Positions 1-6,292 of a stretch of DNA of 10,000 nucleotides are shown in pieces. Source of the DNA: Rheinheimera sp. (GTDB lineage: Bacteria; Pseudomonadota; Gammaproteobacteria; Enterobacterales; Alteromonadaceae); contig NZ_JAIWOI010000361.1 of NCBI RefSeq assembly GCF_020217005.1, positions 1 through 10,000 of the forward strand, in the 5' to 3' direction. Under the pieces are notes generated by a model. The model did no database searches and was not told the origin of the DNA. It was given only the letters and a program-made list of their open reading frames with translations. A program made the translations under genes and the position numbers. How positions within the stretch are numbered: the stretch's first letter is position 1; the number at the start of each line of letters is the position of its first letter.

Positions 1-1
1 A

Positions 2-1378
<1,377 letters not shown>

Positions 1379-1403
1379 TCAACTACAGCTTTAGGAGAGC
1401 GAA

Positions 1404-1820
1404 ATGGCAATGACAGTACAACTGGATGTGGTAAGTGCCGAAGAGCGGATTTTTTCTGGTCTGGTGGAATCCATTCAGGTAACAGGTAGTGAAGGTGAAT
1501 TGGGTATTTTACCTGGTCACATTCCGCTTCTTACTGGAATCAAGCCTGGTATGGTTCGTATCGTCAAACAGTTTGGCGAAGAGCATCTGATTTATGTCGC
1601 TGGTGGCGTACTTGAAGTACAGCCGCACAGCGTCACAGTGCTGGCCGACGTAGCGGTACGAGCTGAAGATCTGGATGAGCAAGCTGCTTTAGCTGCTCAG
1701 AAACGTGCTGAAGAAGCAATGCAACACGCAGGTGCTGACTTCAACTATGCAGAAGCTGCAGCTCAATTGGCTGAAGCTATTGCCCAGTTACGTTTAATCC
1801 AGAAACTTCGCAAAAAATAA
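1404..1820 (+). CDS. atpC: F1F0 ATP synthase subunit epsilon
   Basis: Epsilon subunit of the central stalk; it couples rotation to the beta subunits and can inhibit ATP hydrolysis through its C-terminal helices. The 138-residue product has the usual length. The N-terminal beta-sandwich (about residues 1-85) carries the conserved [33 protein letters not shown] and GGVLEVQP segments; the C-terminal part (about 90-138) is the alanine-rich helical hairpin ending [11 protein letters not shown]. The start ATG at 1404 is placed by a Shine-Dalgarno AGGAG at 1393-1397, six bases upstream, and matches the MAMT start of the E. coli protein. It is the last gene of the atp operon: a strong terminator begins about 20 bases after the stop. 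Confidence 0.98.
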   Translation: MAMTVQLDVVSAEERIFSGLVESIQVTGSEGELGILPGHIPLLTGIKPGMVRIVKQFGEEHLIYVAGGVLEVQPHSVTVLADVAVRAEDLDEQAALAAQKRAEEAMQHAGADFNYAEAAAQLAEAIAQLRLIQKLRKK

Positions 1821-1837
1821 GCGGATTACTGCATAGT

Positions 1838-1866
1838 AAAAAGCCACCTTAGGGTGGCTTTTTTAT
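1838..1866 (+). terminator. Intrinsic terminator of the atp operon
   Basis: Perfect ten-base-pair stem AAAAGCCACC (1839-1848) / GGTGGCTTTT (1853-1862) with a TTAG tetraloop, followed by a run of six T (1859-1864). It lies 18 bases after the atpC stop and separates the atp operon from glmU. The A-run on the left arm could also support some termination of transcription coming from the right. Confidence 0.93.
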
Positions 1867-1876
1867 TTGCCCATTC

Positions 1877-1906
1877 ACTGTAATTTCAGCTGGTTTCCGT
1901 TAAAAT
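1877..1906 (+). promoter_or_regulatory. Candidate glmU promoter (weak match)
   Basis: A -10-like TAAAAT at 1901-1906 sits 31 bases before the glmU ATG and downstream of the atp terminator, where a separate glmU promoter is needed. No convincing -35 hexamer is found at 16-18 bases upstream (the region reads ACTGTAA), so this is a positional suggestion only. Confidence 0.3.
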
Positions 1907-1937
1907 CGCCGCATAGTAATCAAAAGGATTGGCTGAT

Positions 1938-3302
1938 ATGGCTTTAAACGTTGTGATCCTGGCGGCCGGTAAAGGCACGCGGATGAAATCTGCTTTACCT
2001 AAAGTGCTGCATAAAGTGGCGGAACGCTCTATGGTGCAGCATGTGATCGACACGGCCCGCTCTTTGGGCGCAGCGTCTATTAATCTGGTGTATGGTTATG
2101 GTGCCGATCAGCTGAAAGCTGCTTTAGGCGAACAGGATTTACACTGGGTGTTACAAGCCGAACAATTAGGTACAGGTCATGCTGTGCAGCAGGCTGTGCC
2201 TCATATCGCTGACAACGACACAGTGCTGGTGCTGTATGGTGATGTGCCTTTAACCCGTAAAGAGACCTTAGAAAAGCTTCTCGAAGTCCGTGCTGCTGAT
2301 GGTTTAGCTGTATTGACTGTACATCTGGCCAACCCAACAGGTTATGGTCGTATGGTGCGTGAAAACGGCAAAGTCGTAGGTATAGTTGAGCAAAAAGACG
2401 CTAACGCCGAACAGCTGAAAATCACAGAAGTGAACAGCGGCATTATGGCTGTGCCTGGCAAACAACTGAAAAAATGGTTAAGCCAGTTACAGAACAATAA
2501 TGCTCAGGGCGAGTTTTACCTGACCGATATTATCGCTATGGCGCACAAAGAAGGGGTGGACATCACAACAGCTCATCCTGCTACTGCCATTGAAACTGAA
2601 GGTGCCAATAACCGTGTACAACTGGCTCAGTTAGAGCGGGCTTATCAGGCACGTAAAGCTGAAGAATTAATGTTAAACGGTGCTAACCTGCGTGACCCTG
2701 CCCGTATTGATATACGGGGTGAGGTCACAGTCGGCAACGATGTGATGATCGACGTCAACGTGATTTTTGAAGGCAAAGTGGTGCTGGGCAATGGCGTGGT
2801 GATAGGCCCTAACTGTGTGATCAAAGATGCGGTGATAGGCGATAACACTGAAATTAAAGCCAATAGCATGATTGAAAAATCCAGTGTAGGTGTTGGCTGT
2901 TCTGTTGGTCCTTATGCCCGCATTCGCCCTGATTCAGTGCTGGCAGACGATAGCCATGTCGGCAACTTTGTCGAGCTGAAAAAAGCCACTTTAGGTGTAG
3001 GTTCTAAGGCGAACCATTTAACCTACTTAGGTGATGCGGTCATTGGCAGCAAAGTGAACATTGGTGCCGGTACTATTACCTGTAACTACGATGGTGCTAA
3101 TAAGTTTGTTACCACTATTGAAGATGGCGTTTTTGTCGGCTCCAACAGTTCTTTAGTAGCGCCAATCACTTTAGGCCAAAACTCCACTGTAGGCGCTGGT
3201 TCAGTAGTCACAGCCAGTGTAGCTGCAGATGAGTTAGTGGTAGCGCGCTCTAAGCAGCGCCATATCAGTGGCTGGAAAAGACCGGTGAAAATTAAGAAAT
3301 AA
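1938..3302 (+). CDS. glmU: Bifunctional UDP-N-acetylglucosamine pyrophosphorylase / glucosamine-1-phosphate N-acetyltransferase
   Basis: Cytoplasmic enzyme that acetylates glucosamine-1-phosphate and then couples it to UTP, giving UDP-GlcNAc for peptidoglycan and lipopolysaccharide. The N-terminal Rossmann-type uridyltransferase domain starts with the signature LAAGKGTRM and PKVLH and has the metal-binding Asp102 in LYGDVPL. The C-terminal half is a left-handed beta-helix of hexapeptide repeats, with the acetyltransferase segment [11 protein letters not shown] (catalytic His about residue 360) and [16 protein letters not shown]. The product is 454 residues, close to the 456 of E. coli. The ATG at 1938 is chosen because AAGGA at 1924-1928 lies nine bases upstream and gives the canonical [13 protein letters not shown] start; an in-frame TTG at 1929 would touch the ribosome binding site. 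atpC-glmU adjacency is common in gammaproteobacteria, but the usual partner glmS does not follow here. Confidence 0.98.
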   Translation: MALNVVILAAGKGTRMKSALPKVLHKVAERSMVQHVIDTARSLGAASINLVYGYGADQLKAALGEQDLHWVLQAEQLGTGHAVQQAVPHIADNDTVLVLYGDVPLTRKETLEKLLEVRAADGLAVLTVHLANPTGYGRMVRENGKVVGIVEQKDANAEQLKITEVNSGIMAVPGKQLKKWLSQLQNNNAQGEFYLTDIIAMAHKEGVDITTAHPATAIETEGANNRVQLAQLERAYQARKAEELMLNGANLRDPARIDIRGEVTVGNDVMIDVNVIFEGKVVLGNGVVIGPNCVIKDAVIGDNTEIKANSMIEKSSVGVGCSVGPYARIRPDSVLADDSHVGNFVELKKATLGVGSKANHLTYLGDAVIGSKVNIGAGTITCNYDGANKFVTTIEDGVFVGSNSSLVAPITLGQNSTVGAGSVVTASVAADELVVARSKQRHISGWKRPVKIKK

Positions 3303-3321
3303 TGATCAGATGATCGTCAAT

Positions 3322-3355
3322 ACAACCCGTCCTTAGTGACGGGTTTTTTGTTTTT
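3322..3355 (+). terminator. Intrinsic terminator of glmU
   Basis: Eight-base-pair stem AACCCGTC (3324-3331) / GACGGGTT (3338-3345) with loop CTTAGT, followed by six T (3344-3349) and a second T-run after one G. It starts about 20 bases after the glmU stop. Confidence 0.92.
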
Positions 3356-3437
3356 CAGGCTTATTACTGCGGTAAAAAACGGAATTCCTGCCATAACCTG
3401 AAACAAATCGAAAAAGACTTTTTGTCAGCCGTGATAG

Positions 3438-3453
3438 TGTTTCACGTGAAGCA
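3438..3453. promoter_or_regulatory. parS: parS-like ParB (Spo0J) binding site
   Basis: The sequence TGTTTCACGTGAAGCA matches the classical bacterial chromosomal parS consensus TGTTTCACGTGAAACA at 15 of 16 positions; the core TTCACGTGAA is a perfect ten-base palindrome. The site is intergenic, between the glmU terminator and the convergent small minus-strand gene. Position supports the call: in many gammaproteobacteria parAB lie just upstream of the atp operon near oriC, and chromosomal parS sites cluster in that region. It would nucleate ParB spreading for origin segregation. No second copy was seen in this window. The single mismatch could reduce affinity. Confidence 0.8.
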
Positions 3454-3483
3454 TTTAGCCTTTTTGACTTAATTAATAACAAG

Positions 3484-3666
3484 TCAAAACAAAACCGACA
3501 ACCAGCCCATAGGAAACAATAATTCCGCTGCCAGGGATTGTTGGTGCAAACTGAAGCTAAGCCACTGCAATACAGAATCAAAAGCTAATAACATCAGCAC
3601 CAGCACAATAAAGGCCGTTAAAAGCTGTCGTAAACCCGGTAATTGAATTTGGTCTGGTGTATTCAT
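3484..3666 (-). CDS. Small putative inner-membrane protein, 60 residues, unknown function
   Basis: I do not recognise the family. The start ATG (3664-3666, minus strand) is preceded by a good Shine-Dalgarno GGGAG/GGAGAG about seven bases away, which argues for a real gene. The product has a short polar N-terminus (MNTPDQIQLPG), one clear hydrophobic transmembrane segment at about residues 14-38, a polar SLHQQS turn, and a second hydrophobic stretch at about 45-60 ending at the stop, so it could span the membrane once or twice. It is convergent with glmU and divergent from the DUF1439 gene. No convincing promoter is seen upstream. A longer overlapping minus-strand frame at 3333-3581 lacks these signs and is not annotated. 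Confidence 0.6.
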   Translation of the reverse strand: MNTPDQIQLPGLRQLLTAFIVLVLMLLAFDSVLQWLSFSLHQQSLAAELLFPMGWLSVLF

Positions 3667-3754
3667 CGCTACTCTCCCTGAAGGTCTGCTATTAAGTCGT
3701 ACGCAGAGGCGAAATAGTTGGAATCAATACGAAAAAAATCAGCAAAGGTTCATT

Positions 3755-3772
3755 CGAACTTGCTAAAGTTCG
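3755..3772. promoter_or_regulatory. Perfect 18-bp inverted repeat over an extended -10; candidate operator/promoter of the DUF1439 gene
   Basis: CGAACTT (3755-3761), GCTA, AAGTTCG (3766-3772) form perfect seven-base arms around four bases. The centre contains TGCTAAAGT (3761-3769), which reads as an extended -10 (TGN plus TAAAGT) for the plus strand; no good -35 is present, as is common for extended -10 promoters. Predicted transcription would begin near 3776, about 25 bases before the ATG at 3801. A dimeric repressor bound here would block the promoter. No regulator family could be assigned from the half-site. Confidence 0.5.
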
Positions 3773-3800
3773 CGCCAGACTAGCTTTGAAGGACTATCAC

Positions 3801-4373
3801 ATGCTCACCAAACATATAATTCAGACAATAAGTTTGCTGTTACTTGTATCCTGTACTCAGTTGAATCATCTGGATATTTTCAGCCTGAAGCAGCAGGAAT
3901 TGCAGAGCTTGTTACTCAATCAATTAGAGCAACAGCAAGGAAAGGGGAAAATGTTGGGCTTGCCGCTGACGCTGACCGTACGGCAACTCGAACTGCAATT
4001 AGCGCCGGAAAACAAACAACAGATAGAGCTCAAACTTGCGCTTGGCGCTGAAGTGGATGCTTTATTCAAATCAGTACTGACAGATCTAAATTTACACTTG
4101 TCGGCTTTGCCTTATTTTGACGACGAGAAAAATGCCATTTATCTGAAAAACTTAACCATTCTGGATTCCAGTGTCGGCAGTGGCAGCTCGCAACTCAAAC
4201 TGGCACCTTTAAGCAACGAAGCTAAAGCTATTCTGGCGCAACTGTTGAATCGTCAACCTGTGTATAAGCTTGATTGCAGCAAAGTTACGGAAAAAGTCTT
4301 GTGTGGTATGCCTTTAACTTTAGTGTTGCAACCAGGTGAGTTGTTGTTAAAACCTAATTACTCAGCTCAATAA
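3801..4373 (+). CDS. YceB-like DUF1439 lipoprotein
   Basis: Probable outer- or inner-membrane-anchored lipoprotein of the DUF1439 family, related to E. coli YceB, whose exact function is not established. The 190-residue product begins with a lipoprotein signal (MLTKHIIQTISLLLL) ending in lipobox LVSC, making Cys18 the lipidated residue. The mature part follows the family pattern: an N-terminal helix with a leucine/glutamine-rich stretch (SLKQQELQSLLLNQL), then beta-rich sequence with GLPLTLTVRQLELQL, SALPYFDDEKNAIYLKNL (compare the YceB segment ALPVFDKEKGAIFLKEM), and the closing LVLQPGELLLKP. The ATG at 3801 is preferred over an in-frame TTG at 3786 because AAGGA at 3789-3793 is seven bases upstream of the ATG. 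It appears monocistronic: operator-like palindrome in front, terminator behind. Confidence 0.85.
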   Translation: MLTKHIIQTISLLLLVSCTQLNHLDIFSLKQQELQSLLLNQLEQQQGKGKMLGLPLTLTVRQLELQLAPENKQQIELKLALGAEVDALFKSVLTDLNLHLSALPYFDDEKNAIYLKNLTILDSSVGSGSSQLKLAPLSNEAKAILAQLLNRQPVYKLDCSKVTEKVLCGMPLTLVLQPGELLLKPNYSAQ

Positions 4374-4383
4374 GCATTTATTT

Positions 4384-4416
4384 GCCGTCCAGGCCCGACT
4401 GGCCCCGGCTTTTTTA
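4384..4416 (+). terminator. Imperfect intrinsic terminator after the DUF1439 gene
   Basis: GCCG (4384-4387) pairs with CGGC (4406-4409) and GGCC (4392-4395) pairs with GGCC (4401-4404) around loop CGACT, with a small internal bulge; six T follow (4410-4415). It starts about ten bases after the stop. It is G/C-rich and well placed, but less regular than the other terminators in the window. Confidence 0.7.
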
Positions 4417-4417
4417 T

Positions 4418-4464
4418 GTCCATGGATGGACGGTATGCCGTAATTGCAGGAGCACTGTTACGGC
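4418..4464. repeat. Cluster of palindromes, possible dispersed intergenic repeat
   Basis: Directly after the terminator lie GTCCAT-GG-ATGGAC (4418-4431), ACGG-TATG-CCGT (4430-4441) and GCCGTAA (4437-4443) with TTACGGC (4458-4464), the last enclosing TGC-AGGA-GCA. The first is compatible with the other two, but the last two are mutually exclusive foldings. Three nested or abutting inverted repeats in under 50 bases resemble small palindromic intergenic repeats of proteobacteria, but copy number cannot be judged from one window. Confidence 0.4.
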
Positions 4465-4505
4465 GATGAAAACACCGTTCAAAATGTAAAGATAAAACAC
4501 TCTAG

Positions 4506-4534
4506 TTGCAAATAGTTCTCATTTGATCTAGAGT
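4506..4534 (+). promoter_or_regulatory. Sigma70-type promoter of the DUF4198-EF-hand-DUF2271 operon
   Basis: TTGCAA (4506-4511) and TAGAGT (4529-4534) are separated by exactly 17 bases, and the spacer holds a Fur-like box. Transcription would begin around 4541, giving a leader of about 40 bases. The same layout recurs at 7752-7780 before the receptor gene, which strengthens both calls. Confidence 0.65.
4507..4521. promoter_or_regulatory. Fur box 1 (between -35 and -10)
   Basis: TGCAAAT-A-GTTCTCA fits the 7-1-7 Fur pattern (TGATAAT-A-ATTATCA type) with a well-kept right half, and is nearly identical to the perfect box at 7753-7767. Bound Fur-Fe(II) would occlude the promoter spacer. An eight-base inverted repeat, CACTCTAG (4498-4505) / CTAGAGTG (4528-4535), brackets it. 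Confidence 0.65.
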
Positions 4535-4549
4535 GGCGCTCACTATTTA

Positions 4550-4568
4550 AATGAGATCTATTCTCATT
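4550..4568. promoter_or_regulatory. Fur box 2 in the leader
   Basis: AATGAGA (4550-4556) and TCTCATT (4562-4568) form a perfect seven-base inverted repeat around five bases; in the 7-1-7 reading TGAGATC-T-ATTCTCA it matches the perfect box at 7753-7767 except for two bases of the left half. It sits between the predicted transcription start and the ribosome binding site, so together with box 1 it would give two Fur dimers across the promoter. In RNA the same repeat could form a short hairpin. Confidence 0.55.
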
Positions 4569-4582
4569 AACTGGAGCGCCTT

Positions 4583-5371
4583 ATGTTTAAACTAAAACCC
4601 CTGCTTTGTTCTGCCTCGTTGTTGCTGACTTTTACTGCGACTGCTCACACTCCTTATCTGGCACCAGCCAGTTTTGAACCTTTAGGTGGCTGGGTCACAT
4701 TGGACGCTGCTTTTGCTGAGAAGTTTTTTGTGCCTGAAGTAGCCTTTGACCAAAGCGAATTTAAAGTGCTGCAGCCTGATGGCAAAGCTGTGACACCAAA
4801 AGAGCTGTTTTCAGGTAAAACCCGCACTGCAGTGGCGCACCAGTTGGAGCAAGACGGCACTTATAAATTCAGCACGGGCCAACGTTTCGGTGCTGTATTT
4901 CGTAGCTGGCAACAAGACGGCAAAACCCATAACAGCAGAGATCCAAAGGAACAAATTCCTGCTGGTGCTAAGTTAACGGCGCATTTCCAGTCAGTCACCT
5001 TGGCTGAAACTTATGTCAGCAAAGGCGCACCAAGCCAAACCGCATTAAAAGCAAGCAACAAAGGGCTGGAGCTGGTGTTCCAAAGCCATCCAAACGACCT
5101 GTATATCCAAAGCCCAATCAAAGCCACTGTGCTTTATAACGGCAAAGCTTTGGCCGAACAAAAAGTGCAGGTGTATCCAGCCAATTCAGCCGAAGCTGAA
5201 ACTAAAGCCTCGAAAGAACTGGCCACTGACAAACAAGGCCAACTGACTTTTGAACTGGATAAAGCAGGTACCTATCTGCTGCTGACCCGTTTTCGTACCG
5301 ATGCACCAGCGGGTGCCAAAGCCCCAACCTACAGTTACAGCTATAGCGCTGTAGTTGAAGTCACTGAATAA
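4583..5371 (+). CDS. DUF4198 family periplasmic protein (NikM/CbiM-accessory-like)
   Basis: Exported protein of the DUF4198 family, whose members are often linked to metal uptake systems; the precise role is unproven. The 262-residue product starts with a Sec signal peptide (MFKLKPLLCSASLLLTF) and an ATA cleavage motif, so cleavage after Ala21 would leave histidine as the first mature residue (HTPYLAP). The family-typical opening HTPYLAPASFEP and GGWVTLDAAFAEKFFVPE follow; the rest is beta-rich with two immunoglobulin-like portions, the second (about 165-262) ending TYLLLTRFRTDAPAG. GGAG at 4573-4576 supports the ATG at 4583 with a six-base gap. It is the first gene of a three-gene unit behind a promoter with two Fur-like boxes and is followed nine bases later by the EF-hand gene, suggesting an iron-responsive uptake function. 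Confidence 0.82.
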   Translation: MFKLKPLLCSASLLLTFTATAHTPYLAPASFEPLGGWVTLDAAFAEKFFVPEVAFDQSEFKVLQPDGKAVTPKELFSGKTRTAVAHQLEQDGTYKFSTGQRFGAVFRSWQQDGKTHNSRDPKEQIPAGAKLTAHFQSVTLAETYVSKGAPSQTALKASNKGLELVFQSHPNDLYIQSPIKATVLYNGKALAEQKVQVYPANSAEAETKASKELATDKQGQLTFELDKAGTYLLLTRFRTDAPAGAKAPTYSYSYSAVVEVTE

Positions 5372-5380
5372 CAGGAGTTT

Positions 5381-6292
5381 ATGATGCAACGCAGAAGCAC
5401 TGCCCTTAGTTTGTTTTTAGCCATCACCAGCTGTTATTTAGCTGCCGATGAAAAAGCCCCGAAAAAACCAGCTCATCAGCCTACAGCTCAGGGCAAAGCC
5501 AGTTTTATTCAGGATTATGATCTGAATAAAGACGGCACTGTCAGTGAGGCTGAATTTGCAGAAGTACGCCAGCGGCGTTACAGCGCGATGGACGAGAACA
5601 AAGATGGTCAGGTGTCGGTGGACGAATACGTCAATGAATACGCCGGTCGCTTGGATAAAAAACTCGATACCGAACGTACAGGCCAAATTAAACAAACGCT
5701 GGTGCGTATCGAAGCTCTGGATCAAAACAAAAGCAAAACCATAGGCCATGATGAATACAATGCCTCAGGTGATAAAGCTTTTGCCTATATAGATACCAAT
5801 AAAGATGGTGTGATCAGTAAAGCTGACCCGCTACCAGAGCGCGAGCGTAAACCTGACGCCAAACAGACTGTGCGCGCCCGCCCGGCTTTAGTGATGCCAA
5901 CGACCCACAGCGTGGCCGGTATGCTGGATATGTACGACCAGAATGGCGACGGCAAAGTCGACAAAACAGAGTACCAACAGCAACGCGATGCCGCTTTTGC
6001 CCGTACTGATCTGGACAAAAACGGCGAGCTGAGCAGCGATGAATACCTGAACGAGTTTGTAGACCGTCTGGATCGTCAGATTGCAAAAACCCGTACCGCT
6101 CAGTTAAAGCAGGCTGCAGTACGTTTTAAAGCCCTGGATAAAGACAACAATCAGCAAGTCAGCGTTGCTGAGTTTAATGCTTCAGGCGAGCGTATGTTTA
6201 AACTTTGGGATACAGATCTAAACCAGCAAGTGACTATGGCTGAAGCTTTGCCTGTAATTGAAACTGAAGTAACCAAAGGTACTGCTGAGTAA
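5381..6292 (+). CDS. Exported EF-hand protein with eight loops in an exact tandem duplication
   Basis: Predicted secreted or lipid-anchored calcium-binding protein, 303 residues (from the ATG at 5381). The hydrophobic N-terminus STALSLFLAITSCYLAA could be cut at the lipobox-like ITSC (Cys18) or by signal peptidase I after YLA/YLAA. Eight twelve-residue EF-hand loops begin at residues 47, 71, 114, 138, 186, 210, 253 and 277: the second four repeat the first four with a constant offset of 139 residues. Loops 1, 2, 5 and 6 look canonical (for example DLNKDGTVSEAE, DQNGDGKVDKTE), as does loop 4 apart from Asp at position 12; loops 3, 7 and 8 have lost the position-6 glycine (Lys, Gln, Gln). A linker of about 35 residues (ERERKPDAKQTVRARP and on) joins the halves. 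SD AGGAG at 5373-5377 is only three bases from the first ATG and six from the second (5384), so the second may be the true start. The stop overlaps the next gene's start. Confidence 0.88.
   Translation: MMQRRSTALSLFLAITSCYLAADEKAPKKPAHQPTAQGKASFIQDYDLNKDGTVSEAEFAEVRQRRYSAMDENKDGQVSVDEYVNEYAGRLDKKLDTERTGQIKQTLVRIEALDQNKSKTIGHDEYNASGDKAFAYIDTNKDGVISKADPLPERERKPDAKQTVRARPALVMPTTHSVAGMLDMYDQNGDGKVDKTEYQQQRDAAFARTDLDKNGELSSDEYLNEFVDRLDRQIAKTRTAQLKQAAVRFKALDKDNNQQVSVAEFNASGERMFKLWDTDLNQQVTMAEALPVIETEVTKGTAE

Noticed and set aside
1929..1931. TTG as start of glmU
   Set aside because: It directly abuts the AAGGA ribosome binding site, while the ATG at 1938 has proper spacing and gives the conserved N-terminus.
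3411..3423. AAAAAG-A-CTTTTT palindrome as a terminator
   Set aside because: The stem is almost all A/T with a one-base centre and cannot form a stable hairpin; a strong glmU terminator already lies upstream.
3333..3581. Minus-strand reading frame of 82 codons
   Set aside because: It runs across the glmU terminator and parS-like site, has no evident ribosome binding site, and overlaps the better supported 60-residue frame.
3786..3788. TTG as start of the DUF1439 gene
   Set aside because: It lies upstream of the ribosome binding site that serves the ATG at 3801, and the lipoprotein signal begins at that ATG.
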